64,000 nt of DNA from Rapana venosa (Eukaryota; Mollusca; Gastropoda; Neogastropoda; Muricidae): NCBI GenBank assembly GCA_028751875.1, contig CM054159.1, positions 2,591,694 to 2,655,693 on the forward strand, given 5' to 3'. The position numbers and the translations under genes are program-made. Shown in pieces: positions 10,476 through 20,888 of the stretch. Position 1 is the stretch's first letter; every line of letters begins with the position of its first letter. The notes beneath the pieces are model-generated. The model saw only the letters and a program-made list of their open reading frames with translations, searched no databases and was not told where the DNA came from.

Positions 10476-10612
10476 ATAAGCCATTGTGTGCGGTAGGAAC
10501 GGATGAAAAAATTTACAAACTGCATACACACGGGGACTGTGTAAAAAAAAAGCGCATGAGTGCTTATTCCATTATCCTCGATATTAAAATAATAACAAAA
10601 AATAATAAAATA
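10476..10612 (+). mobile_element. tRNA-type SINE, 3' fragment
   Basis: Reads GCCATTGTGTGCGGTAGGAA, then GCATACACACGGGGACTG, then GAGTGCTTATTCCATTATCC and TCGATATTAAAATAATAA. It is the counterpart of the fragment at 8634 in the duplicated block. Confidence 0.8.
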
Positions 10613-10842
<230 letters not shown>

Positions 10843-11785
10843 CATCTCAAAATCTATACCATGGGTCCGTTCTAAAACCTAATGGGGCTGGTGCATAACG
10901 ATCTTTTCAACCTGGGAAAAAATAAATTTCAATATTTACCGCTGAGCTTTTCTGCAGTATTGTTGGCACTTTTACTATGTACTTGACTCCCTAAAAACAT
11001 ATTCAATATACTTACGTGTGTTGATTCTAAATCGGTTTTACATGCTTTAAAAATTTGTACCTGTAAATAAGAAAAGACCTTATCATTAAAATCAGCATCT
11101 GGTACACTTTTTGATTTTAATAGGTTAGTACTTTTACTTTCTGTTGGGTTCACTCACACCATGGTATAAATTTTAATGGAAAAGTAGACAGCCATTGCAA
11201 AATATGGAGCTAGGTTATAAAGATGGTTCTTGTGAAATAAATGTTGCCTTATCTCTGCATGAGGGATACAAATTGCTACAAAACGCCTGCTGGAAGCATT
11301 TCAGAAAGAAGATAAATGAGTCTGGCAGTATGCTGTACAAGCAATGTGATTGATTTTCAAAATGCTTTCATTTCTAACAAAGTCTGTGGTTGGTATAATC
11401 GCAGAAATAGTTACCCCCTCATGTACAGGTTTAAGCTAAAATGCTTTCAGGCCCAAAATTCGTGAAGATGTAACTGCATTGTGAAGAGAAGATTACCAAT
11501 AGCAATGTTATTTGTAAGTTGTGGACATTTAAAAGCATTTTTACCTGCTGTACCAAGTTTGTAACTGGATCAGTTTTTTGTCTGAAACATCGTTACTGTT
11601 GGACATTGTGTTAGGGTTGATAAGAAGTCCGATAAATCAGTTATTGTAGTATGTTAAAGTTGGTTTTTGTTCAGTACTGTTATCTAACATTTTTCAATTA
11701 TCGTTTGCTTTTTTCGTTTTTTAGATTTTCCCGGTCTAAAAATCACTAAACTTTTAATGTGAATAGACGTTAAAACTGAAGATAT
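10843..11785 (+). mobile_element. RNase H domain and 3' end of an I/Jockey-like LINE (copy 2)
   Basis: Same segment as 8895-9850, starting CATCTCAAAATCTATACC and ending GTGAATAGACGTTAAAACTG. TTGATTCTAAATCGGTTTTA (the V-D-S-K-S box) at about 11019-11040 is conserved. Small indels break every reading frame. It shares start and end points with copy 1, so the pair arose by segmental duplication rather than two insertions. Confidence 0.75.
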
Positions 11786-11874
11786 CACTCACGAGGGCAC
11801 GCACTGTGAGAGAAAACAAAAAAAAGAAGCAGAGAGAGAGACAGACACTTAACTTAAAAAAGCCAACACTTTTA

Positions 11875-12207
11875 TTCTTTTTATATCGAGGTAATGGAAT
11901 AAGCACTAAAGTGCTTTTTTACATCCAGTCCCCGTCTGTATTTCGGTTTTGTAAATTCTGACATCTGTTCCCACCCGCTCACAATGGGCCCACTCTTACC
12001 CAAAAAGGGGAAAAGATTTAACGTGTAGGCAAGATGTTCTGCGTGCGTTTGCCTACGGGGCCTCGGTTTATAGTCTCATCCAAGGACTTTTGGGGAGGTG
12101 GAGTCTGCACTGGATTTAACTCCAGGGGAAAATATCCCTTGAATGGAATCGAACCCCGGTCGTCAGATTGCGAGCGCAATGTTTGACCACTAGGCTATCG
12201 GTTCCCC
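11875..12207 (-). mobile_element. tRNA-type SINE, full length
   Basis: On the minus strand it reads from a tRNA-like head (AGCCTAGTGGTCAAAC A-box region, GACCGGGGTTCGATTCC B box) through the AGTCCTTGGATGAGACTATA body to the TCGATATAAAAAG tail. Length is about 330 bp. Pol III transcription from the internal boxes is expected for such elements (family knowledge). Partner in the other arm: 63606-63950. Confidence 0.9.
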
Positions 12208-12284
12208 AGGGGCACTGAGGGAGAAGGGCACCAAGAAATAAAGATATGGACGGGGTGTGCATACTCATTCCCCCTATCACCCCC

Positions 12285-12365
12285 CCCCCCTTCACAAACA
12301 TATTTCGCACACGCACGCACGCTCGCACGCACACACACACACGCAGCACACACACACACCCCACA
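12285..12365. repeat. CA/CG-rich simple repeat
   Basis: ACGCACGCTCGCACGCAC and ACACACACACACGCAGC words; matched by the TG-rich tract at 63445-63510 in the other arm. Confidence 0.85.
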
Positions 12366-12449
12366 CACTTACAGATACTGAATGCGCATCCACACATGCA
12401 GGCGTACATACTCGATCGGGCCCATATATACGTTATACTTGGGTTAATA

Positions 12450-12710
12450 TTACACAGAGAGGAGAGGGGAGAGAGAGACGAGAGAGAGAGAGTGGAGAGG
12501 AAGGGGGAGAGGAGAGGAGAGAGAGAGAAGACAGACAGACAGACAGGACAGAGACAGACAGATAAGACAGACAGGCCAGAGAGAGAGACAGACAGACAGA
12601 CAGAGCCAGGAGAGACAGGGCAGACAGAGACACAGAGAGAGTGAGAGAAAAAGAGAGAGGGGAGAGAGAGAGAGAGAGAGAGAATGAGTGAATGAATGAA
12701 TGAATGAATC
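12450..12710. repeat. GA-rich and CAGA tract ending in (GAAT)n
   Basis: GAGA, ACAGACAG and GGAGAGAG words, closing with GAATGAATGAATGAATGAAT at about 12682-12705. The reverse complement is at 63095-63360 in the other arm. The (GAAT)n is the 3' tail of the adjacent minus-strand element. Confidence 0.9.
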
Positions 12711-13040
12711 TTTATTTTTCAAGGGTAACAGAATAAGAATATGCATACATTTTTTCATGCGGCCCTTTGCCCTGATTAGGGACTATCAACAAAACAAGGG
12801 AAAAACCCTACTACAACAAGAACAACATGGTTTTAACAGAGGTAAGTGTATATTTAACATTACATAATCCCCAACTGACCTGAACACAAATGCCGAGAGA
12901 TACATAGATTATATTTATTTTTTTTAGAGAAAAGATATATGCGTTATATACACATATAATACTCATATGATTCGAACATTAACATGAAAACTGATACATA
13001 ATTAAGCAATAAATATGGATAAAGTAAAATAGAGGGGAGA
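12706..13040 (-). mobile_element. 3' end of an unidentified retroelement with (ATTC)n tail
   Basis: On the minus strand it reads CCTAATCAGGGCAAAGGGCC, then GCATATTCTTATTCTGTTACC, CTTGAAAAATAAAGATTC and an ATTC repeat. The same end occurs at 62770-63125 (+), 50480-50640 (-) and, corrupted, at 30285-30370 (+). Its last ~35 bases resemble the 3' end of the tRNA-type SINE. No coding part is visible, so the parent could be a LINE or a long SINE. Confidence 0.55.
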
Positions 13041-13150
13041 CAGCAAGAAGAGAGAGAGAGAGAGACAAACAAACAGTAAGAGACAGACAGACAGACAGAA
13101 TGATGAAGACACTTGCAATGATGATTTATTTAAATGACCATTGCCCAATC

Positions 13151-13227
<77 letters not shown>

Positions 13228-13228
13228 T
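13041..13228. repeat. (AG)n microsatellite, two blocks
   Basis: AGAGAGAG at 13050-13066 and 13153-13225 with an ACAGACAGACAG patch at 13083-13098. The partner is the CT-rich run at 62524-62765. Confidence 0.92.
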
Positions 13229-13234
13229 CAACTC

Positions 13235-13411
13235 AACTCGATTGATTTATTCACAAAAAGGCCATTGTCCCATACATGAAGGGGGTTGCCGAACTGCTAA
13301 GTATATTGGTGGGGGTGAAAGCAATAGTAACAACAAAATGTTACTGTATAACAAAAAGTCAGTTACAAAAATATGACTTAGGATAACAATATCTCTCTTA
13401 TTCTGAAAGCT
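13235..13411 (-). mobile_element. 3' end of a zinc-knuckle LINE, split by a later insertion (part 1)
   Basis: Contains AAAAGGCCATTGTCCCATAC and GGGGGTTGCCGAACTGCTAA on the + strand. The uninterrupted copy in the other arm (62360-62500) places this directly after the C-terminal coding part. The rest is at 19395-19690. The ~6 kb between them is an insertion flanked by GAAAGCTTT. Confidence 0.7.
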
Positions 13412-13417
13412 TTCTAT

Positions 13418-13882
13418 CTATCTATCTGTCCCGTAGTCTACCAACCGTGGGGGCACCCTCAAAGACTCAACAACCAGTTCCCTCCATTCCTCTCTCTGTT
13501 CTGCCTTTCTCAGGGTTTTGTTGAGTTCTAGGCCTGTCCATTCGCTGATGTTATCCTCCCAGCTCTTCCATGGTCTGCCTCTTCTTCTTCCTCCTTGGAC
13601 AGTGCCTTGCAAAACTGTCTTTGCAAGTCCTTTGGATCTTGTGACATGCCCATACCATTTAAGTTTACGCTTTTTCAGGATCGTTAGAAGGTTCTCATAG
13701 GGTCCAATGGTTTGCTGGATTCTGTTATGCACGCTTTCGTTGCTTATGTGGTCTTTGTAGGAGATGCCAAGGAGTCTCCGAAAGCATCTCACCTCCACTG
13801 CCTGTACTCTTCTCTCCAAATCTGCAGTCAGGGTCCATGATTCACAGGCATACAGAAATATGGATATGACAAGGGAGCGCAT
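13418..13882 (-). pseudogene. C-terminal region of the minus-strand RTE-like LINE
   Basis: 154-codon open segment: MRSLVISIFLYACESWTLTA, RRVQAVEVRCFRRLLGISY, RKLKWYGHVTRSKGL, RRRGRPWKSWEDNISEW and REEWRELVVESLRVPPR. This is the typical post-polymerase tail of RTE-like LINE proteins. The methionine is internal; the frame was cut upstream when the nested element inserted, so the chosen start is not a real initiation site. Confidence 0.85.
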
Positions 13883-13904
13883 TAGTCTGATCTGGAGATA
13901 AGCC

Positions 13905-14576
13905 GACTACATATCTGATTTCATCTCTGAAAAAAACATTGACTTAACCTTCCTCACCGAAACTTGGCTTAAACCACATGGCCATGAGCCAAAAATAAAA
14001 CAGCTGACTCCTCCTGGATATAAAACCATTTCTTTCCCCCGACTCTCTCGAGGAGGTGGGATTGCCATCATTCTCAAAGACATATTGGTACCATCTCTTT
14101 CTTTCAGTCACAACCTTCAATTCTCACATGAATCTTTTGAAGTTTGCGAAATCAATCTCAACCTACCTGGCCACTCTATTACTATCTGCTGCCTTTACCG
14201 TCCACCGCCCAGCCGTAAAAACAACCTAACATCTTCTCTTTTTCACCAAGAATTCCAGTCACTCCTCGACCACTACAGCCTCTCTCCCACTAAACTTATA
14301 ATTCTTGGTGACTTCAACTTCCATTTCGACAACCAGTCTTCTCCAGATGTCAAACGTCTTTCTCTTTCTCTGTCCAACCATTCTCTCTCTCAACTGGTAA
14401 ACGAAGCAACGCACAGATCTGGTCATATTTTAGACTGGCTGATTACTAATGCTTCATTCAATCTTGTCCAATCTGTTTCTGTCACCGACGAACTGCATTC
14501 TGATCATTCCGCCATTCTTTTCCATCTCAACATCACAAAACCTGTCAGAAAGAAGAAATATGTGTACTCGTCGTAA
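13905..14576 (+). pseudogene. Endonuclease domain of L2/CR1-like LINE
   Basis: One frame is open from 13905 to 14573. Motifs: LTFLTETWLKPHGHEP, RGGGIAIILKD, CCLYRPPPSRKNN, IILGDFNFHFDN and ELHSDHSAILFHL. The E in TETW, the GDFN block and the SDH are the endonuclease catalytic signatures. The first methionine in the frame (14085) is inside the domain, so no real start is present. The frame breaks near 14560, where the next segment continues in another frame. Confidence 0.85.
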
Positions 14577-15366
14577 TCTTAAGGCCTTAGACATTCATAC
14601 CTTCTCTTCCCAAGCTTCCGAACGTTTTTCACAAACCTCTGACCACACTGACCTCTCTGATCACTATAACACTATTCTCCGCCAACTGCTTGATGAGCAT
14701 GCACCTCCTACTGATCATTTCCTCCCTGACAGACCCTGTGCGCCATGGTATACCCAAGACATCTTGATAGCGAAGCGCAAACGCCGGCAACTAGAACGGC
14801 AGTGGCGGAAGTCAAAAACCGAAATCAACAAACAGCTTTTCCGAAAACAAATAAACAAAGTCAAACTCTTAATCCATTCAGCAAAGACAGACTACTACTC
14901 TTCCCAAATTCTCTGTGCTATCCATAAAATCTCTTTTTTTCCCTCACCTCAAATCTCCTTGGATCTGCAAAAACAACTCCTCTGCCTAACACCCACAGCC
15001 TGTCTGAACTTCCATCCATATTTTCTGCCTTCTTTTCAGACAAAGTTCAAAACATACGCCTCCAGACTTGATCAAACTCAATTCCAGCCTGCGCCTCCTG
15101 ACCCCCAGTTCACTGGCACTCCTCTCTTTTCCTTCCATCCCACAAGTGAAAAAGAAATCATGACAATTCTGAAGGAAATGACTATAAAATCATGCGACCT
15201 TGATCCCATACCTGCTCCTGTTTTCTCACAATGCCTTCCACAAGTTGTGCCTATTATCACTAGAATAGTAAACTCATCTCTTCAGTCAGGAAATTTTCCA
15301 TCAGCTTTAAAAACAGCAATAGTCACACCTCTACTGAAAAAGCCGACCTCGATCCCAACCTTCTGA
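14449..15366 (+). pseudogene. Linker and N-terminal reverse transcriptase of L2/CR1-like LINE
   Basis: The useful part starts near 14565 (RRNLKALDIHTFSSQAS). It covers the basic linker WYTQDILIAKRKRRQLERQ and then EMTIKSCDLDPIPAPVFSQ and FPSALKTAIVTPLLKKP (RT domains 0-1). A one-base change near 15343 shifts the frame. The continuing sequence NYRPVSNLPFVSKVLEKVV begins at about 15369 in another frame. Confidence 0.82.
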
Positions 15367-16361
15367 AGAATTATAGGCCTGTCTCAAACTTACCCTTTGT
15401 CTCTAAAGTACTAGAAAAAGTTGTTCTCAAACAGCTCAACAGTCACCTTCATTCCAATGATCTTCTTCCCACTTTTCAGTCTGCCTATCGCCCCAACCAC
15501 AGCACCAAAACCACCCTAGTCCATACTTTAGATACACTTCTACTTGCTTCTGATGCAGGAAAAATCTCCCTCCTCACTCTTCTTGACTTATCTGCAGCCT
15601 TTGATACCATAGAATCACTCAATTCTTCTTTCTCGCCTCCAAAATACGTTTGGTATTAATGGCACAGCCCTCACCTGGTTTACTTCATATCTCACAGACC
15701 GGTTCCAGAAAGTTATTGTAACAAAATTCAATCAAAACCTGTCAAAATGGAATGTGGAGTCCCGCAGGGATCAGTCCTGGGCCCTGTTCTCTTTACTCTC
15801 TACACTGCTCCACTCTCACATATAATAAACAACCACCGTATTGATCATCATTTCTATGCCGATGATACTCAACTTCAGTGCAGCGATACTGTTGAAAACT
15901 TGCCTTCCCTCCTGACAAATATGTCCTACTGCCTTCAAGACATTCAAAACTGGATGACTCAGAACAAGTTACAACTTAATGCCGATAAAACCGAAGCCAT
16001 GCTCATAGGGACCCAACATAAACTTTCCTCTATCACGAAAACTTCAATAGAATTCGGCAATACGTCAGTTCCTTTGTCCAACTCTGTGAAGTATTTAGGA
16101 GTAGTTCTTGACAACACACTCTCTATGAAAAAATTCATCACCCAGACCTGCCAGTCTTGCTACTATCAATTACGGCGCATAAGCGCGATTCGCAAGTATC
16201 TGTCCACTGATGCAACTTCCAAGCTTGTCACATCTCTTATTCTTTCACGTTTAGACTACTGTAATTCTCTTTTGGCTGGCCTACCAGCATCATCTATCCA
16301 CTCTCTTCAACGCATACAAAACTCTGCAGCTCGACTGGTCCTAAGAAAGAAAAAAATCTGA
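15366..16361 (+). pseudogene. Reverse transcriptase core of L2/CR1-like LINE
   Basis: 15369-15610 reads NYRPVSNLPFVSKVLEK, FQSAYRPNHSTKTTLV and LLTLLDLSAAFDTI (motif A with catalytic D). A frameshift follows near 15612. From 15747 the open frame gives MECGVPQGSVLGPVLFTLY (motif B), DHHFYADDTQLQ (motif C, catalytic DD), LQLNADKTEAMLIG and SVKYLGVVLDN. It ends at a stop at 16359 after RLVLRKKKI. Confidence 0.88.
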
Positions 16362-16395
16362 ACACATCACTCCTCTTCTGCGATCTCTTCACTGG

Positions 16396-16695
16396 TTGCC
16401 TGTCTCACAAAGACTGGAGTATAAAATCAATACCCTCTGCTTCAAATGTCTCCACAAATCTGCACCCTCTTATCTCTGTAACTGTCTTCACCTGTACACT
16501 CCATCCCGTTCCCTTCGTTCAGCCGCAGACACTTTGTGCTTTCGAACACCCAGATTCAAACAAACCACTGTTGGCCGTCGCTCCTTCTCTGTTTCTGGTC
16601 CATCCACCTGGAATGACCTCCCTCTTTCACTTCGTCAAAAGCTTTCACTTGATTCCTTCAAATCCAGCCTCAAAACACACTTATTTCCTACCTGA
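16396..16695 (+). pseudogene. C-terminal tail of L2/CR1-like LINE
   Basis: In a shifted frame relative to the polymerase: RLEYKINTLCFKCLHKSAP, LHLYTPSRSLRSAADTLC, then VGRRSFSVSGPSTWNDLP, LSLRQKLSLDSFKSSLKTHL and a stop. The KILxLxxKxLhxxAPxYL ... R..R.FSV.GPxxWNxLP pattern is the standard C-terminus of many CR1/L2-type LINE proteins. Confidence 0.85.
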
Positions 16696-16761
16696 GACTT
16701 TCCCCCCAAATATCTGTCCCTAATTTTCAACAGCATCTTTCACCTTCTAAGTGTTGTTCCG

Positions 16762-16816
<55 letters not shown>

Positions 16817-16835
16817 CGTGTGCGTGCGTAGTGCG
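16762..16835. repeat. (TG)n microsatellite in LINE 3' region
   Basis: About 50 bases of perfect TG followed by TGCGTGCG words. The same position in the sister copies carries TG or CA repeats (22360-22470 and 59215-59285), so it is part of the element. Confidence 0.95.
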
Positions 16836-16980
16836 CGCGCATGGATTTGAAATCTGTTGCTCATTATGTTTAAGGAGAGTTGCATGCCTGTAAATGATTG
16901 AGTGCAAGCGCTTCGATTTGTTTGTTTTTTACAAGATTCAGCGCTATATAAATTCCATATATTATTATTATTATTATATT

Positions 16981-17600
16981 TTTATCTCTCCAGATGGTGT
17001 TTAGTTTTGACAAAGCTGTTATTGTCTGTGCAGTCCTGCATACTACTTCTGGCTTGGATCCCTGGTCTGATACAATGGCTCCCAGGTACTTGAAGCTTTG
17101 AACTGTTTCCAGCTTCTGGTCATTAACCCTGATATCAGTGCTAATGCCGTTGGTGTTATTAGTCATCAGTTTGGTCTTCTCTGCACTGATTTCCATGCCG
17201 TATGTTTTGGAGGCCTTATTCAAGTGTTCTGTTAGGCTGGCAAGCTCTTTTTCTGATCCTGCTATTCCATCATTGTCATCTGCGAAGCGGAGGTTTGTGA
17301 TCGTTCTGCCACCAATGCTGACTGATCCTTCATGATGTTCCAGTGCATCAGCCATGATTCTCTCAAGGAAGATGTTGAAAAGAGTGGGTGAGAGTAGACA
17401 CCCTGCCTTACTCCAACTGTTGTTCGAAACCATTCTCCAATGTTGTTGTTGTAGTACACTGCACTGGTGGCCTCGCTGTACAGCTGTTTGATGACTGATC
17501 AGGTTTGCATTGATGCTGTACAAATTCATGGTTGCCCACAAAGCTGCATGCCACACCCTGTCAAATGCCTTCTTAAATCGATAAATACGTGGTAAAGGTC
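16981..17600 (-). pseudogene. Reverse transcriptase core of the minus-strand RTE-like LINE
   Basis: Minus-strand motifs, split between two frames: EWFRTTVGVRQG (motif B), LLSPTLFNIFLERIMADALE, ITNLRFADDNDGIAGSEKEL (motif C, DD) and AEKTKLMTNNTNG. VQSFKYLGAIVSDQGSKPEV and ALSKLNTIWRDKN follow. The last codons sit at the nested LINE junction near 16985. The reading continues at 13882 on the other side of the nested LINE. Confidence 0.85.
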
Positions 17601-18890
17601 TTGTTGATGTTGAAGGTACCGCTCACATAGTATTCTGAGGTTGAATATCTGTTCTGTTGTGCTGCGCCCTGCTCTGAAACCTGCTTGTTCCTCAGCAATG
17701 ATGGTCTCTGCTTGTGGCTTTTTAGTCTATTCAATATTATCTGCAGCATGACCTTGCTTGGGTGGCATATGAGGCTGATTGTGCGGTAATTATGGCATTG
17801 TTGTAGATTTCCTTTCTTGGGGAGGGTGATGATGAGTGACTGTGTCCATGGTGTTGGCCATTTTCCTGTCTGCCAGATCTTGTTGCAGATTCTTATAGGG
17901 CGCGATCATGGCTTCCCCTCCAGCTTGGACCAACTCAGCTTGAATGTTGTCAGCCCTGTTGCTTCCCCTTTTTCAGCGATCTGACTGCTGTTTCCACTTC
18001 TTCTCGGAGGATAGGTGACTGTCTGTGTCTTTGCTTTCGGGTACATTAAGGACTTCTGGATCTCCTGCGGTTCTATAGTTATACAGGTCGGAGCAGTATT
18101 CTGTCCATCTGTTCAGAATATCCTGGTCGTCAGTGAGACACTTCCCTTTTTGTCTTGGATTGTAAACCTTTTCTCTGTTTTGTGCTAGTCAAGGTCTTTC
18201 ACCAGCTGATATGCTTTTTTTTGCTATTGTTTTTTTGATGTTCTCTTCAATGTCTTTGGGACTGTTCACCGATCCATTTCTCTTTTGCCTCCGTCATGGA
18301 CTTTCCTGATTCTTTTGTTGACTGCCCATATATGTTCTGCTCTTTCTTTGTTTAATTTTTTCTTTTTCTTCAACTCTCTACGCTTGTCGCATAGTTTAGG
18401 ATGTTAGGTGTGACCCCATGGTTTTTTGACTGGTCGGTGTTTGCCAAGAAGCTCGCTTGCTGTTTCAGTCACTGCTGTATTGAAACTATTCGTCAGTGTA
18501 TCTATGTCTGAGTCTATCACAGTGAGTGCTGCAAACTTTCCACCTATCCTTGCTTGAAAAATTTCTAATACGTCTGGGTCCTTCAGCTTCTCGAGGTCAA
18601 ATTTGATCCTGATGTTGTTCCGCTTGTGGATTTTCTTTAGACGTAGTCGGAAAGTCATCATCACAAGATCATGATCACTCCCTATGTCTGCTCCTGGAAA
18701 ACTTCGTGTCGTGCGATGTTAACGTAGACTGAAACCGTCTTTCACCATGATGAAAACTATTGGTTGTGGGTTCTCATTTGGGCTATGCCATGTCCATTTC
18801 TGGATTCTTGTGTGGGCCAAGGTATTCACTAGCTGAGTGGTTGTACTGGCAAACTCAGGAGTCTCAAGCCTCTTCTATTTGATTGGTTTA
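17601..18890 (-). pseudogene. Linker between endonuclease and polymerase of the RTE-like LINE
   Basis: Minus-strand sequence includes RLRLKKIHKRNNIRIKFDLE, TASELLGKHRPVKKPW, DILNRWTEYCSDLYN and AEEQAGFRAGRSTTEQIF (RT motif region) in different frames. All parts belong to one LINE protein interrupted by small indels. No separate gene is seen. Confidence 0.7.
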
Positions 18891-19394
18891 TTACAATGTG
18901 GCCCACAACGCCTCCCAATCTTTCCATGCATCTTCTCCCACCTTGGCGTTCCAGTCACCTTGCCAAACGAGGATGTCTTTCTTGGGAGTTTGATTCAGAA
19001 CCTCTTGTAGCTGGTCATAAAATTCTTCTATGGCTTCATCTGTGCAGTCTAATGTAGGGGCGTATGCCTGTACTACAGTTATGTTAAAGGGGGTTGCTCT
19101 CAGGCAGATGGTAATAAGTCTGCTGGACACAGGCTGACAGCTCATGACGGTGTTCACGGTGTCTTTGTGAACGAGAAACCCCACGCCGTGTTCATGTTTA
19201 TCCTGTTTTCCACTGTAGTATAATTTGTGGTCTTCCTGGGTCGCCGTTTCTCCCATGCTTTTCCACCTTACTTCGCAGAGCCCAAGGATGTGCCATTGAT
19301 ATCTGGACATCTCATGTGTCAGTTCTTCCACTTTGCCTGCAGCTCTTAGCGTCCGCACATTCCATGTGCCAATGATGGTGTTGTTTCTGGCACG
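18891..19394 (-). pseudogene. Endonuclease domain of the minus-strand RTE-like LINE
   Basis: Starts at the insertion edge with IIGTWNVRTLRAAGKVEEL, then WHILGLCEVRWKSMGETAT (catalytic E), HGVGFLVHKD, ITVVQAYAPTLDCTDEAIE and ILVWQGDWNAKVGEDAW (GDWN block). The segment closes early because of a frame break near 18890. Beginning at the first endonuclease residues suggests the inserted cDNA stopped there. Confidence 0.85.
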
Positions 19395-19690
19395 AAAGCT
19401 TTACGCAAATATAAAGTGAGGCTGTGCACAACCTCAGAACAACTTGATGCCAGGAGCTAACAGAGTCTACTATATTTAACAGGGATGAATTCTGCCTAAC
19501 ATCCTCTAATACTGGAGAGCACAACACAAAATGTTCTTCATCCTCCAGTGCTTGCTTACATAATGGGCATAGCAGCCTGAGGTCATCAATATCATGTTCT
19601 TTGTATCTGAATTTTTGAACATTTATATGTGATATACCAAGTCTAAACTTAGACCTAATTCTTTTCAAATGTATATCCATATCAAGTTTT
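19395..19690 (-). mobile_element. Zinc-knuckle LINE C-terminus (part 2 of split element)
   Basis: Minus-strand MDIHLKRIRSKFRLGISHIN, LRLLCPLCKQALEDEEHFV, LCSPVLEDVRQ. The C-P-L-C ... H ... C arrangement is a CCHC-like zinc knuckle seen at the end of several LINE proteins. Continuity with 13235-13411 is shown by the uninterrupted version at 62041-62500. Upstream polymerase parts are not present, so this is a 5'-truncated insertion. Confidence 0.72.
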
Positions 19691-19984
19691 AGATAAGGTT
19701 TGACACCATGCGAACTTAGAGACAGAGAGACAGAGAGAAACAGACAGAGAGAATGGTTTCATGTGGTAAGCTTTCAAGCCCATACAAAAGGTTACAGGGG
19801 GGAGGGGACTGGTCACAAACAGGTGTTCAACTAAGGGGAGAAAACAATCCACAACAATCCCAGTAATCATCATCATCAGGACATAGATTCCATGTCATGG
19901 TTCAACACCTGCAGCTAAACACAGTGTTACTGTATACTGTGATTGATTACCGTGATTCTTTCTTTCTTTATTGATTTATTTTAT
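19691..19984. other. Short unassigned stretch with GA-rich run
   Basis: ACAGAGAGACAGAGAG at 19718-19752, then ordinary sequence shared with 61740-62030 in the other arm. No gene is seen. Confidence 0.6.
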
Positions 19985-20320
19985 TCTTTTTTATCGAGGG
20001 TAATGGAATAAGCACTTATGTGCTTTTTTTTTACATCCAATCCCCGTGTGTATGCGGTTTTGTTAGCTTTGTCATCTATTCCCACGGCACACAATGGCCT
20101 ACTCTTACAAAAAGCGGAACAGGATTTTACATGTGCGCAAGATGTTCTGCATGTGTTTGCACAAGGGGGCCTTGGTTTATAGTCTCATCAGAAGGACTTT
20201 TAGGGAGAGTGGAGTCTGCACTGATGTTAACTCCACGGAAAAATATCCCCTTGAACGGGAATCGAACCCGGGATCGTCAGATTGCGAGCGCAATGTTCTA
20301 ACCACTAGGTTATCTCTTTA
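19985..20320 (-). mobile_element. tRNA-type SINE, full length
   Basis: Minus-strand head has GATAACCTAGTGGTTAGAAC (A-box side) and ATCCCGGGTTCGATTCCCG (B box) with the palindrome ATTGCGCTCGCAAT between. The tail is ATTCCATTACCCTCGAT followed by A/T-rich sequence. The partner in the other arm is 61383-61735. Confidence 0.92.
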
Positions 20321-20888
20321 GCAAGAGCGAGAACAATAAAGGACACTTATTGCTGTTAAAGCTTTACCAGCCAATACAGCGCTGTGTCTTGAGAGTCACT
20401 GAGACACAGGATTTGTTTGAAAATTTCCCTCATGTACAAAACCCACCCCTGAAGCCCAAAGCTGACATGGCAACCCCTGGGCACAATTTGGGTTTAAAAT
20501 AACTTGGGGAAATAGGGGAGAGTTAGAGGCACTGACTGCATACAACATGGGACTGCTGAAGGTGTGTCAATGCCCTAAGGCTGGTTCTCTGGTTTCTGAG
20601 AGAGTGTGAGAGAGTCTTTTCAAGGGTTACAGAAAAGCTTTATATTCTATTTATCCACCCCATGACCAAAGACTACGATTAAAAAAACCCCCATTCAAGC
20701 TATGATCCAGAGAAAAGAATTGAGAAGAAAGGATTCCACTGACAATTCCCTACATCAGTATACATGCACCATGTTGATTTCAAACTGTCTTTCAACGTAA
20801 TGCCAAATACATCAAATCATTTGTACGCACAGTTACTTATTCAGCAAGAGACATATTCCTTAACTGCCTCAAAACATGAACCCTTATC
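20321..20888. other. Unassigned repeat-like sequence between SINE and LINE
   Basis: Matches 60822-61382 in reverse complement. It includes TTTTCAAGGGTTACAGAAAA, which resembles the 3' end of the (ATTC)n-tailed element, so part is probably retroelement tail. No coding signal. Confidence 0.5.

Larger units (their letters stand above)
13900..16980 (+). mobile_element. L2/CR1-like LINE nested inside the RTE-like LINE
   Basis: About 3.1 kb on the + strand. It begins inside an endonuclease (DYISDFISEKNIDLTFLTET), continues through reverse transcriptase (PQGSVLGP, HFYADDTQLQ) and a C-terminal region, then a TG microsatellite. It ends AGCGCTATATAAATTCCATA plus (ATT)n. That GCGCTATATAAAT plus ATT ending is characteristic of L2/CR1-group LINEs (recalled). 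The 5' end is truncated. A second copy from this family lies at 20889-22618, mirrored at 59036-60820. Confidence 0.88.
13412..19394 (-). mobile_element. RTE-like LINE inserted on minus strand, host to a nested LINE
   Basis: Bounded by the direct repeat GAAAGCTTT at about 13403-13411 and 19393-19401. The other arm has one copy at the matching point and no insertion. Read on the minus strand it starts at the endonuclease (IIGTWNVRTLRAAGKVEEL) and passes through reverse transcriptase. It then reaches a C-terminal region and ends in (GATA)n, seen on + as CTATCTATCTATCTGTC after 13411. The start at the endonuclease implies 5' truncation. An L2/CR1-like element interrupts it at about 13900-16980. 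Several frameshifts and stops make it inactive. Confidence 0.88.

Noticed and set aside
13418..13882. Host gene encoding a 154-residue protein
   Set aside because: It is the C-terminal tail of an RTE-like LINE protein cut by a nested insertion.
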